64,000 nucleotides of DNA from Pocillopora verrucosa (GCF_036669915.1 NC_089318.1:6963349-7027348); one strand, 5' to 3'. Counted from the stretch's first letter, positions 9,910 through 22,900 are shown. The notes: generated from the letters alone by a model not told the origin. Numbers and translations are program-made.

Positions 9910-10102
9910 TGTATCATGAACATTTATTAAAAAGTGATTTTACAAACTTAGTCTACATTAAAGTTCTCGCAGTACCTTTCACTAATACAAGGGCGAAATG
10001 CGTCAGATCTTCCCAAAAACTGAGTCTCGAAGTTTTAACGTCTGAGGCTATTTTTAGAAGAAAGAAGCGACTGTTCAGTAAAAATCTTCGTGGTACTCTT
10101 TT

Positions 10103-10935
10103 CTACTCAGCACCTATATAGAGCGCCGAAAAGGCTTCTTGTATTGCTCTGCCACAGGCTAGTTCAGACGTATACCCTCCCGCTTTCTCGCCTTCTGTGG
10201 CAGTACGGATATGACGAAGGTATCTAAAAGAAAAAAATCCAATATTCAATGTATGTCGAGAACAGAAGATTAAACAAATGCCTGACAACGTTTAATATCT
10301 TACAACAGGTCTGAAAACTTTTCTTTAAAAACCCTGGATGCTTGAACTCGTTTCCTCTTTGACATCTTGGTGCACAGCCAGTAACCAGTTAATGAAACCT
10401 CGCCAAAGGGGGTTAAATTTTATCATCATTTTAAAAGTTTCTTATCTCGCTTCGATTGGGTGCCGTAAAACCAAAACCATAGTATTCACAATGGCTAATG
10501 AGAAGAAAAGGAAATAATCTACAAAGCCAAGGAGAAATCAAAGTAAAAACAACCAAACTGCATTAAAAACGCGGGAAAACGCGAGTGACCAAGTCGTGAT
10601 TGCTTTAGCTTAAATCTGATTGGTTGAGAGAGTGGCGCGAATTTTGTAAACCAATCACAGAGTGAAGATAAGCAAAACCAATGCAGTTCAAATTTACATC
10701 CAACACTTAGTTGAAAGAATTGCTCTACACACGAACAAGAAAAAGCAATGAACCCGAAAACTTCTTCCACAGTAACTGGTAGATCCTCAGGAAATCACAA
10801 CAGTTTTTTCGCGAGGTAATTTAGTGCTATCAACTGAGTTGATGTCGTAAATTTGCCACCGTAAAGGTTTCAAAGCTTTACAGTGGCCAATTTACGCTAC
10901 CAACTCAGTTGATAATACTCGATTTCCCTGTTATA

Positions 10936-10966
<31 letters not shown>

Positions 10967-13900
10967 AAGAAACTTACCCCCTTCATTCAAAGTGTTCGTG
11001 AGTTCGTTCGAGTTTTACAACAAGCTAACCCATTGGAATAACATAAAATAGGAGCTGCATTCATGTTTCAGAGAAGTGATACGCAAAAAATTTCAACGAA
11101 ACCTTACTTCTCTCAGACAGTAACATGTACATGACATAGCAATACAGATTCGGAATCCATTCAATAAAAACAAAAAAAATGGAGACTAAATGTAGATAAG
11201 TTTAAACTGACCCTCTTGCAGCTAATACTTCCATTTCTGGAGCGACTGGCCCATCAGTTATCACTTGTGGAGCAACATATTCGAACTTGGGTCCTTCAGC
11301 CAACGGCAATGGAGCAAATGTTTCCTGAAACACAACAATAATACACTGATTATCACACGCTTTACTAGTTTAAACTACTTGTTGTAATGACCCTGCTAAT
11401 ATAAAAATACCAATCACGTGTTTGATACAAAGACAAAGGTGAGGGGGGAGAGGAGGGGAGACTGACAGAAGTGAGTGAGATGTACAAGCAGACATCCTGG
11501 ATCATTTTAATAGATAGATGGTTGGATGGACCGACAGAAGAATGAAACCATTGATGAATGAATGGACGGGTTGACTGATTCAGTGCACATGCCAAATTTA
11601 ATAAATTTATGGACCTAGCGCTTAATTGAAGTGGGCTCTTACTAAAGGCAGGTTGTTTATCAAATGTTCACCATTTTCAACAAAGTAGCAAGTTTGCTTT
11701 GCAAAAAAAAAAAAACCCAAAAGTAATAAACATAAGAAAAAGAATGTGAAGTTGTATGATAGACAGTGAACTTAAGGATTGTAAGCCAGTGAGGAAATAT
11801 TAGGCAATACTCCTCTTGTGCAATTAACTCCAAGTTATTCCTAGAATAAATCCAGCATTTACTTACATGTGTTATCACCAACTTACTTTTTGTACTGAAG
11901 TCATTTGGGTGTTTTGCGCTGAAAACAGCAAAGATTTCTTCTGCAAATTATTTGCATGTTCAGCTATAATGTCATCCAGTGAACGATCCCCTTTGACCTG
12001 TAATGAAAGTTGGAAATGGATCCATCAGGCTAATGTGCACAATTACATCTCTCAGTTAGAAAGTACATTACGATTGGTCAACTTAGCCTTAAAACTGAAA
12101 TCTTCTCCCACTATTTGAACCCAAAGATATTAACCCTTTACTCTCTAACATCAATATGCATATTCTCCGCACTGCTCCCTATACATATCTTAAGGTGCTG
12201 ACAAGGAGAATTTGTTCAACCATCAAGAGCTTCTATAGTTGGTGATCATCTCCTTTATTCTCATGAACTTCATCTTTCATTCAGGGGTGATGTCAAAAGG
12301 AGAAATTAGATATTAGTCACTCTCAGGGGTTAAAGGGTTATATAATATTAACATCTTGTTAAATTTCGGTTGTTTTCTTTCTCTCTTCATAGTGTAACTT
12401 ACAAAACATCATCTTTTTCCACCAAGTTATGGCACTAACACTTCTCCCTTGAGCCATATATGCAAGAGGAATATGCTTGGTTCTGTAACTTACTGAACTT
12501 GGTCAATAAGAGGTGTTTAAATGTATGTCACAATTTTAACATTTTTTACCAATAAGCAGTAAAATTGACTTTGAAATAGAATGAATTGTTATTACTGAGA
12601 ACAGTATTGACCCTCTAACTAAGGAGCCCAAGTAATCTAAATCTTCTTTACCAGATTGTCAAGAAATTCCTCATTTTCTTTCTGTTTGTCATTTCTCTCC
12701 TGTTTTTCCAACATAGCAGCTTGTACACGCCGCAGCTCCTCCTGTTTGAGTTGCTCATCAAGCTGGTGCTGAACGAAAGTTTCTTCTCTGTCCTGCAAAG
12801 TTCACCCACAATGCATTTCTCTCCTTGCTTTGTCATAAAACACCAACTAAAAGGGTTGTATGTATATAGGTATACATGTATGCTAAATTTACCACTTCCC
12901 CAATGGGGCTTTTCAGGGTCAATACAAATGAATGAATAAAATGAATGAATCAATAAATATGGGGCTTATTATTTATACCATGTCTGACCCAAAGTGTGGT
13001 TTTATGCAAGCAGTGGACCTTAGGGATTCTCCTGATTGATTTGATTAGATCAAATAAATGTCTTTCCACTATTAGCTTTCTGCCTCCTCAACGCTGTTTA
13101 CAAAAATAAATTTTCAGTCAAAAGGTTCACTTTGTTAAACAATGGCTTCGTTTAAATAACTGGCACATATTACTTAAAAGTCCCAACTGTTAGGAGGCAG
13201 AGCAGTCAACTTCTGTACAAAGGGCAGCTAAGGAGTTAAACTTGTGGCAACTGAGAACAAATCCAGTGAGTAGCAAGATGATGGGCTTGAACCTGGGACC
13301 ACCAGATTAGTCAATTCCAATGCCTTACCCACTCAGCAACACAATCCAGAAATGCATGCAGTAACAAAAATGGCTGACCAAGTGAATGTTCATGGATTTA
13401 ACAATTTTGGCTAATTTTGTTCAAAGTGAGATCTGCTTGATGGAATTGATGATTTTGACAAATTTTAGTCAAATATGTCAAAGCAAAATCAGCTTGGTGG
13501 AATTGATGATTTTAAAGAATTTAAGTCAGATTCGTCAAAACAAAATCAGCTTGGTGGATCTGATGCTCTTGGTAAATCTTTGCCAATTTCTTACTGCATG
13601 CATTTCTGGACACAGGGTTCAACATGAAAAACAGCACCATGAGACAGAGTACTCACCCACTTCAACTTGTTTTTCCTGATCAGTGATTCATTTTCCTTTT
13701 CATACTTTTTAATTTGCTTCTTTGTCTCATCAACCTCATGTCCATTTGCAAGATTCCATACTGAGTAGATAAGCGATGAAGAAATAGAATTAGATGCATA
13801 TTAACCCTTTCCCTCCCAAGATCTGGTTGATAATTCCCCCCTCTCACTGCTACACATTGCCTTGTAAATTAGTTGCAAGAATTTGTTATTATATCAAGAT

Positions 13901-16712
13901 AACAATTTCTACATGATACAGTTGAGTATTCTCATTACCAGTTTGCTGGATAGTGGATGAATATTGTAGGGAGAAGTTACATGGGAATCACATCTGGGCA
14001 TTGAAGGATTAAATCTATCTATGTACACTCTAAATTTTTATCAGTTACTGTTGTTCTTTAGGTACCCTCGGAAATTCAGAGTTGTTGTTGTTGCTTTCTT
14101 TATTTTTTAACAGAGAGAGATATTGCAAGAAATTAAGCATTAGGATTGTTTGGTTATTACACATGTTATGTTTCTCAATCAGGGACTTTAATGGACTTGA
14201 CAATTTTTATAGCACAAACTAGGACAGGTACTTGTCCAAGCGGCTCCACTGGTACAAAGGGTGGAAAACCCTAGCTATCCACCGCATAAATCTCTATCCA
14301 GAGAATGGCTTAATGCCTCTTGTTAATTGTAACCCTCTACACCCTAACATCAATGTCCAGATTCTCTTAACTCTTCTCTGTACATTTCCTTTGCTACTGA
14401 CAAGGAGAAGTTGATTAACAATCAAAGCCCTTTAGACTGACAATCATTCCCTTCATGTCCATGATCTTAATAAGTGATTTAACGTGTACAGTAAAGAGCA
14501 GTTAGATGCTGGTCACTCTTAGGGTTTAAAGGATTAATTCTCACATCCATCAGATAACATTATCTGCCCCTAGAACTGGGTTCTGGACAATTAACCCCCC
14601 CCCCCTCCTCCTCTCCCTTTTCCCAAAAGATAGACATGTAAGTAACAACACTTATGCAAGTCCAGCATGCAAACCATTCGGAAGTTGCTTATCTACAACA
14701 TTAGAACTGTTCACACGTAGCAAAACTTCAGACATCTTACTTATGCTCTCCACATCTTCTAGATAGTCATTGTATGCTCTTAAGGGATCTGGCTCAGATT
14801 TAAAATCTTCCTCACGCTTGTTGTAACTGATTATAACAATAAAAGAAGAATAATGAAAAACAAAAAATCACTAAGCACTTTGTTGAAGCTTAAAATGGAT
14901 CAACCCTTAACATCTCAACACGAGCATGTATATTCTCCAAACTGTTCTTTGTGCATTTCATAAAGTACTAACAAGGTGAATTTGTCAACCTGATCAAATT
15001 CATAATTCTCCTTACCATCAACCATACAATTCTTATGATATTAGTTCAGAGAATTTAGTGTTGGATCAACTAATTATCCCCAAATACCCTAGATAGTTTT
15101 CTTTATTCTCATCACTTGTCTGGTTGATACTGTAATGATATCATTAGGAGAAATGTTATCTTGCTCACTCATGGGAGTTAAAGGGTTTAAACATCCAAGA
15201 GCTTCTTTAGTTGGTGATCATTTCCTTTATAATCTAGCTTTATCATCCTCTAGTTAATGCTGTGTAACAGTTCCTGTAAAAACTGATACCTATCTGCAAT
15301 TAATTAAAAGAGCAGAAGATGGGAAAATTCATGTCCAATCAACTACCCCAAATTAGAGAGCTAAGTCATTGTTGGAATAAAGAGGTAAGTTTTTAAGTAA
15401 AGAGTGTGCTGCATCAGTGAGAGAGTTTCACATGCAAGATGATTTGGTTTCATCAACTGTAGTTGATGTAAATAATAATGGCAACTGTAAAGAGTTTCTT
15501 AGGCTGACATTTGAGTTTAAGCTATTCCTAGGAGCTGACAAAAAGGTAATGCTTGAAATGTCAGCTTTGGAAACTTTTTGTGGTGGCCAATTCATGTTAT
15601 CAATTCAGTTGATAACACCTAGTGTTCATTAGGCCTACATCCTTAGGATATCCTTCCTGATGGCCACCTCTTTCTCCACTATAAGATCTTCAAACTGTTG
15701 AAGTCTGAAGTCATTGAGTCGCAGTGGTGTGTTACATTCAGGACATGCTGCAGAGGGCCTGGTGAAAAGTGTGTCTTTGCAGCCTTCACATCTAAAGGAC
15801 ATAAATGACATTTGTATTATTGCTCTGGTGATTATAGAGATGAACACTTTCTGATTGGTCAATGATTGCCTATTATCTCTCTATAATCACCTCCTGCAAG
15901 GTGATTGGCAGGAGGACTAAATTTCAAATTAGGTGAAATACTTGATTCTCCCCTATAGCTGCTACACATTTCCTTGTAAACTAGTTATGAGAACTTAGTA
16001 CTAGATCAAGATAGTAGCTTCTACCTGATAAGTTTGAATATTCTCATTACCTGTTTGCTGAAGAATGTATGGATGTTGTGAGGGAGAAGTTTTGTGTTAA
16101 TCACTTCTGGGAGGTAAAGGGTTAAGTTTGCAAAAGAGAGATAAGACATATTTGCCGACTTAATCAAATGAACCTTTCACATTCTAGTGGAACCTGATTC
16201 TTTATCTCGAAACGAGTTATCAAAATAATTGACACAGAATGGTGTTAACATCTAAACAACTGTTCACAACAGAATTTGAAAGAAACCAAGCTATCATACT
16301 AAAACAATTATATGCCTAAGGCTAAATGAATTTTAATAAATAGTTCCCTGGACCTTGTCTAGGGGATTATTTAACAATATTCACCTTGCCTTCGGCAAGC
16401 CATTTTTAAATATTACAGAATTCTGATTGGTTTAGACATAAATTTTATCAGTTAGGGTTTAGACTACTAATAATTACTGTAATTAATGACACATCAAGGA
16501 AATGTCATTGTCATTTGTCATCAGTTGCACTTATGAAAGACCCCAAATTGCTAAATATGCAAGACAGTCTAAAACCTTCAACAAATCTCTTAAGTAAGCT
16601 TATACAGAGAGTTGACGTACAATTTATGGCCGCACACATTCACCCACAGCGTTAGCTTTGGATTTCTGTACTTCGTTGTCTTGCATCTTGGACAAATTTG
16701 CCAATCATCCAT
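10103..16712 (-). CDS. MNAT1: CDK-activating kinase assembly factor MAT1 (TFIIH subunit)
   Basis: MAT1 bridges cyclin H-CDK7 to core TFIIH for transcription initiation and repair in the nucleus. Eight exons join in frame: 16712-16621, 15791-15639, 14826-14741, 13760-13657, 12792-12652, 11997-11887, 11324-11212 and 10223-10103. They give 306 residues, close to the human 309. The N-terminal C3HC4 RING is complete: C7, C10, C27, H29, C32, C35, C47, C50. It is followed by the conserved [14 protein letters not shown] and [10 protein letters not shown] stretch. Exons 3-6 encode a charged helical, coiled-coil middle (KNKLKW, then [20 protein letters not shown]). The C-terminus has [20 protein letters not shown] and ends [10 protein letters not shown], the region that contacts the kinase-cyclin pair. 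All introns have GT/AG borders. Start and stop are unambiguous. It lies head to head with TDRD9. Confidence 0.96.
10540..10745. repeat. Dispersed repeat with TCTGATTGGTTGAG core, copy 1
   Basis: A GAGTGACCAAG block, then ATCTGATTGGTTGAGA, then AACCAATCAC and a gap-free GCAAAAACC-like stretch are shared with 35,218-35,430 in the same orientation and with 31,100-31,290 inverted. The internal TTGGTT/AACCAATC pair makes it partly palindromic. It lies in the last MNAT1 intron. Confidence 0.6.
10815..10925. repeat. MITE-like element with TATCAACTGAGTTGAT ends
   Basis: ATCAACTGAGTTGAT near 10,829 is answered by ACTCAGTTGATAA near 10,903, with the AAAGCTTTACAGTGGCCAATTT core between. Related copies are at 15,440-15,622, 18,436-18,575, 23,415-23,586 and 41,218-41,325. 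Most copies carry a GAAGGGCTAACACT-like core. Confidence 0.65.
12131..12340 (+). repeat. MITE family A copy (TAACCCTTTA ... TAAAGGGTTA)
   Basis: The ends are perfect 10-bp inverted repeats, TAACCCTTTA at 12131-12140 and TAAAGGGTTA at 12331-12340. The interior holds TGCATATTCTCC, GCTGACAAGGAGAATTTGTT and GGTGATCATCTCCTTTATT landmarks that recur in the other family A copies. No coding capacity is present. Confidence 0.75.
13186..13342 (-). mobile_element. tRNA-derived SINE
   Basis: Read on the minus strand, a tRNA-like head contains an A-box-like TTGCTGAGTGGGTAAGGC and a B-box-like GGTTCAAGCCC about 40 bases later, as in the internal RNA polymerase III promoter. A non-tRNA body then runs towards 13,186. 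It sits in an MNAT1 intron. The 3' limit is approximate. Confidence 0.6.
13345..13610. mobile_element. Small element with perfect 20-bp terminal inverted repeats
   Basis: The 20 bases at 13345-13364 (starting TCCAGAAATGCATG) are the exact reverse complement of 13591-13610. Between them lie about three imperfect tandem units of roughly 60 bp, each with a TTGATGGAATTGATGATTTT-like core followed by an AAAATCAGCTTGGTGG-like core. I see no clear target duplication. It directly abuts the head of the SINE at 13186-13342. Confidence 0.65.
13802..14012 (+). repeat. MITE family B copy (CTGCTACACATTGCCTTG core)
   Basis: It starts TTAACCCTTTCCC and ends near GAAGGATTAAA. Interior landmarks are CTGCTACACATT, AGATAACAATTTCTACATGA and GTTTGCTGGATA. 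These recur at 15,940-16,126, 19,396-19,563 and 26,598-26,802. The ends resemble those of family A. Confidence 0.65.
14238..14310. repeat. Short repeat with GGATAA/CTATCC motifs, copy 1
   Basis: The block GGTGGAAAACCCTAGCTATCCACC, followed by ATAAATCTCTATCCA, is related to 38,996-39,062 (GGTGGATAACGCTATCCGCC, then ATAAATCTCTATCCG). The unit is partly palindromic (CTATCC/GGATAG). Confidence 0.5.
14330..14536 (+). repeat. MITE family A copy
   Basis: It begins TAACCCTCTACACCCTAACA and ends TAAAGGATTA. The interior contains AGATTCTC, GCTACTGACAAGGAGAAG and TGGTCACTCTTAGGG. It lies in an MNAT1 intron and matches the 12131-12340 copy in orientation. Confidence 0.65.
14901..15240 (+). repeat. Compound of MITE families A and C
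   Basis: It starts with a family A left part (CATGTATATTCTCC, ACTAACAAGGTGAATTTG). It then runs into a family C body (CCATACAATTCTTATGATA, TTTATTCTCATCACTTGTCTG), ending GGGAGTTAAAGGGTTT. After that another family A internal piece (AAGAGCTTCTTTAGTTGGTGATCATTTCC) follows. This looks like nesting or recombination between related MITEs. Confidence 0.55.
15440..15622. repeat. MITE-like element with TATCAACTGAGTTGAT ends
   Basis: ATCAACTGTAGTTGATG near 15,451 and TATCAATTCAGTTGATAACA near 15,599 form the ends. The interior GAAATGTCAGCTTTGG and GTGGTGGCCAATT blocks are shared with 18,436-18,575. It ends only about 17 bases before MNAT1 exon 2 (15,639-15,791). Confidence 0.6.
15940..16126 (+). repeat. 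MITE family B copy
   Basis: CTGCTACACATTTCCTTGTA, then AGATAGTAGCTTCTACCTGA and a GGGAGGTAAAGGGTTAAG end define it. The left end is eroded. It lies in MNAT1 intron 1. Confidence 0.6.
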
Positions 16713-16986
16713 GATGAATGAAGAATGTTATTCCACACAACATCGTCAACTCGAAATCTATTTTCGCGGAAGATACCACATGCTACATATGAACATTAGC
16801 GCGGGCTCATTCAGATTGTACTAAGCTATGTGATTGGTCACTTGGAATAGTACAGAGTTTTTCATTGGTCAGTTCTTTTTTGCGGTAAACCTGTGCGCTC
16901 AGGGAAGCTGAAAAACAAAACATTGTAGATTGTAGAAAGAGTTCGAAGAAAATGAGGTACTAACGTGAGTGCATCATAGCGGATAA
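16713..16986. promoter_or_regulatory. Probable bidirectional promoter of MNAT1 and TDRD9
   Basis: Only 274 bases separate the divergent start codons. Two ATTGGTCA boxes (inverted CCAAT, the NF-Y site type) occur about 30 bases apart, near 16,833 and 16,864. I see no TATA box placed convincingly for either gene. The short spacing means both transcription starts and both 5' untranslated regions must lie here, unless an untranslated exon lies further off. Shared control of a TFIIH subunit and a germline helicase is inference. Confidence 0.65.
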
Positions 16987-19900
16987 ATGGCTGATATAAG
17001 CCTTGATCAGATAAAGGACTTTTTCAGTCTAAGGCCGCTTGCGAAACCAAACGCTGTGACAAATGTGAAGATAACAGGGCGTCATTATGAAGAAGGCAGG
17101 CGGAATGTTGAGAATCAACAGTTTAAAATGGCAAGAAAAAATATGCAAAGGTGAGAATTTGATGGTTGTCCTATGGAATAGCGAAAAATGCGATAACTTA
17201 AACGATTTGGACGTTCATTATGTCAGACATAAGCTGCTGGACAAGAAGAATTTGGAACTTGATTTTGCACTGCTTATACCCACAGTTGTTGACATGTGAC
17301 GTGTGACATGTGACATTTATTCCGTGATGGGGGGGGGGGGGTTGGGTGTGGAGGGTGGAGGGTGGAGAGAGGGGAGAGGAACAAATCAACAGAGTCTTTT
17401 TCAACCAGCTCTGAAGTTGTGGAATGTAAAATGATGAGGTTAATAATTTTCTTTCATTTCTAGCCCCCCAGCTTCACCTGCATACGTTGGAGATTACTGT
17501 TCATCTGGTCCTAAGCTGGAAGATCTCTATGATGAGTTGGATCAGCTGGAACTCAACCCTCCATCTGGAGCTTCTGATGAATTACCAGCAGCTTTGAAAG
17601 AGGAGGAGGCAGCTCATATTTTTGAGAACTACTCTTTTGATCACACTTTTTCACCAGATCTTCCCATCACCTCTTACCAACAACAAATCATTGATACCAT
17701 TGAGAGCAACTCAGTCACCATTATACAAGGTAAAGTTATAAGAGACTTTGAGCTTATTTTATCTGATGCATGTAGATGAAATTATATACTTTGTACATGT
17801 ATGCGTGACTGTCTTTATGCAGTTGTATATAATACATTAAGACCAATAGCAGTATCTGGGCAACTGCCCACCTACCCCTCCCCTAACCCAACAACAGTCT
17901 ATTGATAACAGCTTAGGGTTAATGTTGGGTTAGTGGAGGGGTAGGTGGGTAGTTGCCCAGATACTGATACTGATCTATACATTCGTTATATATACATCAA
18001 TAATTTGGTTTTTTCAACTGAGTTGATAATGTTAATTGGTAAAGCTGATATATCCAGTATCAGCCCTCTGTTTTTTAATTTATAGAAGAATTGAAGAAGT
18101 GATCACCAAAAAGTATTCAATTCTTGATAAATCAATTTTGATCCTCAATACTTTGGTTTTGAAGAGATTTAAGCAGAAAACCTCTGATCTCCAATGATTT
18201 TTTGGTTTTTTAGAGGAACTATAGCAGAAAATGTTGAGCTGAACATAAATTGATAGAATCATGCTGCATAATTTCCAAACTGATAGTTGGCCAAAAAATA
18301 CTCCTGTGGAGATTTTTTTTTACTGACCTGACCTTTATAAATATGCATGTGTGAGGGTCTTGGTCTGGGTTGTAACCAAAAATAGAGGGATTGAGTTTCT
18401 AAAGAAACTGTAGTGCTGTGTCAGGGGGAGAGTATAACTGGGTAGCTTAGTGTTATCAACTGAGTTTTGAATGTTTCATTCACTCTGATGAAGGGCTAAC
18501 ACTTGAAACATCAGCTTGAAACTTTTTATGATGGCCAAATTACATTACAAACTGTATTGATAATACTAAATAACCTTGTTGTAGCCAATAAGTTAGGCTG
18601 CTGGCTGCAATTTAAAATGAGGCAGCTCAAAAATGGCACCTTAAGGATGGCTAAGCTACTTAGCTTCTTGTTTATAAAATGCTTGATGCAGGATACAGAA
18701 AGAAGTTGTAAATGAGTGCTAGAAACAATGTTTTATTTATTTTAAGAGTTATTTCACTCATAGTTGTTTACTGATATCTAAATATATCAATATATTTAAG
18801 TCTTTCCCATCAGACAATAGCATTGGATATTGAATGCTTCTAAGTGGGTTACCACAGAAGTGCTGGTTGTGCTTTACCAAGTGATTGCCAACCAAAAATC
18901 CAGCCAGCAATTGTCACTTTTTCTGGCAGTGAATTTTGCCAGTAGCTGGCACTTAGCAACAACCATGTACTAGTAGTTGTTGTTGTTTTTGTTTCAATTA
19001 TTTTATCTGTTTTTTGAATAAAGGAGCCACTGGAAGTGGAAAAACAACCCAGGTGCCGCAATATGTACTGGATGAGTATGTTAAGAACCAGAGATATTGC
19101 AACATCGTCGTAACTCAACCAAGACGTATTGCAGCCATAAGCATTGCCAAGCGAGTTTGCCAAGAGAGAGGTTGGACTTTAGGCAGTTTGGTGGGTTACC
19201 AGGTTGGAAGAGACAAATGTGTCAGCGAAGATACACGTCTCTCCTATGTCACAACTGGTGTGTTGCTCCAAAGGCTTATTCAATCCAAGAACATGAATCA
19301 GTACACTCATGTTTTTCTGGATGAGGTAAGAAAGACCTTGCAAGCTGGATATCATTTGGAACATAAACTGTTTATACCTAACATCAGATTGACACTTTAA
19401 CTCTCAAGATCTGTTTCTTAATTCTCCCCTCCAGCTGCTACACATTTCCCTGTAAATTAGTTATAAGAATTTGGTGTTAGATAAAGATAACAACTTCTAC
19501 CTGATAAGTTTGAGTATTCTCATTAACCATTTGTTGGATAGTGTATAGATATATTAGGGATTCCACATTGCTGTACATCTTTTCAACAATAGATCACAGA
19601 TTACTTCAAAATGTGGTAGGAACAAAAAAGTGGTACTTGCAGTGCAGCCCAGTATGTCACTGTTGTAAGAACCAATCAAAATAGGTGTAAAATTTATATT
19701 TGTATTTTGAGGCCCTAAGAAGTTTTTGGCACACAGTATTAATTAATCTGTTCTATTTTATTAGGTTCATGAGCGTGAGCAAGATTCTGACTTTTGTCTT
19801 CTAATTGTTAAAAAGCTGCTAAGGACAAACTCAAGGCATGTCAAGGTATGTTTAAACACAAGAGATAATGTAAAAGCCTCAGAGTCTGCTAATATACAAG

Positions 19901-22900
19901 CTCCTAGCTACTGTGTGCATCTGATTTTGTAGGTTTACATTCAAGTTCTTTTTTCATAAACTAAAATCGTAAACTACAATTGTTCAAAGTGATTTAATAA
20001 AGAGGGTCTGGTAATTTCCATACTGGGTTCAAGAGTGCAATGTGTTTCTCAGCAGAAGGTTAGGTATGGTCATGTTTATAATTAAATGACACAGAAAAAC
20101 AGGATTATGATTAAGGCTTGTTACAATGATTAAAGATGCTAAACAAAAGAGAATTTTTTTGTAAGATGCAAACAGTGTCATGATGCAAAGCTTAATAAAG
20201 TTTTCTTTTCTCTTAAACAAATGATTGTGTGTGTTCCAATGAGGAATTATAACAGAATTGGAAAACAAAAGCACTGAGACAAACTTAGGGACATTGTAAG
20301 AATTGTTAAGGAAAATTGAATGTAAATTTAGGTTGAAAATGAGCAACAGCACATAGTGCAAAATGCCTTCGTCCAAAGTTACATTTTAGAGGCCAACAAG
20401 TTGTTATAATTTGTATTAATTTGTTGTTTTTTTTTCTTTTCATAGATTGTCCTTATGTCAGCCACAATTCAAAGTGACCTTTTCTCAATGTATTTTGCTG
20501 TCCCTGTGCGTGGTAGGGTGGAAGGTGCCCCTGTGGTTACTGTTGAAGGCAAATCATTCCCAGTGATAGAAAGCTATCTTGATGATCTCACTGGTATCGG
20601 GGTAAGTTAACCCTTTAACTCCAGAAGTGATTAACATGTAACTCAAACTCATCTGGCAAAAGTTTTCATGATGTAAAACTAAATTTGCATAACTTATTCA
20701 TAATGAAATGTGCAGCAGCTAGAGAGAAGAATTAATTACAATTAAATCTTGGAAGTTAAATAGTAAATCTGTTTGGTTTCTCCTATACTGACCATAGAGA
20801 CCTTTCAATTGGATAAATCTTAATTTGAAAGTAGGGGCTAGAGAGGGCAACATCTGGTTAAAATTATGGGAATTTTTGCCTTAAAATCCATTAACAAGAC
20901 TTTGAATTCAAGGGTCCAAAATATTAAAAAAAATTATGAAAGGAGAATTCCACTCTGACTTTTTAGAGTTTGAGATAGAATCAAACTTTGTAAACTTTCC
21001 TAAGCCCCATTTTTATACAAAGCAGGTTCACTCACTTCCCTTCTTCCATCTCCTGAAGATAAAGTGATAACTCTTATTAATTGGCTCTACCAGAAAATTT
21101 GGACCTTGCACCAAGTGTGACTATTATCAAGGTGCTTAATGTCATTTTTGTTCACAGATGATCCCAGAGAACAACCTTGAAGAGCCAGATATTAGTCAAG
21201 TAGCATACGAGCTTGCAGCTCAATTGATTCGCCATCTTGACAATTTAGAGGCCAACACTTCAGCTGGTATTACAGGGTTGGTGTTTTCTTTGAAGTCATC
21301 ATTCTTCCCTAGATCCCTGTTTTCACAAAATTCAAATACTACATAAACTATTTTGCGCTTTAGTCCCATCATTCTGAGCAGTCTTGGTGTGTTGGTTTCA
21401 TCTACATGACTAGGACTTTCACTTCAAATTTAGCTCTGAAAATCAGGAATCCCTCATTATGATGGGGAAATCCTGATGTTCAGAGCCAAACTTGCCAGTT
21501 TAGGTCAATAATTATTGTGACAGACATCTTTAACCCTCTCACCCTTGATAGTAATCTAATTTCTCCTTACAATATCACTGCTGAATCAAACATTGAGGTC
21601 ATGAGAATAAAGGAAATGATCATCATGCATGCAGTGGAAGAAGCTCTTGATTGTGAAAGAAATTCTCTTTGTCAGCACCTTGGGAAGTGTATAGAGAATA
21701 GTATGGAGAATTTGTATACTGATGCTGGGCTGTAAAGGGTTAACCTGCAAAGAAAAATCAGATTGATATCTTGCAATCAGGACAAAAGTATATGACACAT
21801 GAACAGCCTCAGTGGCCCACAGCTATCAGTGGAACTCCATTTAATTTGCACCATGCTGTGTAAAGGTACTGCAATGTACCACAGTTTTACCAGCATCTGC
21901 CAATTTTTGCACAAAGTTGGCAAATCAGTCACACTGGTGGATAATATGCTTTTGAGAAAAAAGCTCTAGAAGTCACAATTTGGAGCTTTTGTGTTCATGT
22001 ATGCAAGGTCATGCAAATTAAAAAACAAAGCAGTTTAATGATAATATATTTATTTATAAGTTGGTATTAGATAATTAACCTTGTAAGATCTAGCCTTGCT
22101 TGTAAGCATATCTTTGGATTTGTAATGACTTCTTTTGCTCATAAGTAAATAACTTGATTACATTGCTGTTTGGTTGTCTTGACAGTGAAGGAACACCTCA
22201 TAGTCGTGGGTCAGTACTAATGTTTTTACCTGGTAAGTTTTATCTTGTCAGAAATTTACTGTTCTGAGTAAACTTTGATGTGGGTCTTATTATGCTTAAA
22301 ACTCATCCTGAAGTCCATCAGTTTGTCTTAATAATATGGAAATTTTTTTTGGTTTGTTTCCTTTCTCAGGTTATTTTGAAATCAAACAGATGGACCGCTT
22401 GTTGGATGATATGTTGAGAGATTGCAAGTAAGTGAAATACACATGTTAAAATGTTATTATTAGTATTATTATTAAAATGAATATTATTATAATAATTATT
22501 ATTATTATTATTATTTATTATTACAAGTGATGACTGAAAAACAAGTTATTGTGAGTCGAAAAGCAGTTAAAAGCCAGACAGTCCTGCTTATTGCTGCAGC
22601 TTTTTTCAGGTTTAGTCTGGATGCTATTTCATCATAGCTTATTTTTTTAGAAAGCCACCTTTTAATGACCTTTACTTGTAAAATGGTTCCCATTATAAAA
22701 TTTTGGTTGCAGAAAGAAAAAACCTCAGAGGACCTTTCAATGTGGTGTTCATTAAATATGTAGTACTAACATGAACTACATGTACAACATACCAGCTACT
22801 TGGCCTCTTTCCCCCCCCCCCCCCACCCTCCTCTGGCACCCTCCCCTCCCCCTCTACTTTCTCCCATCTTGTAATTGAAATATCATTCTTTACATTGAAG

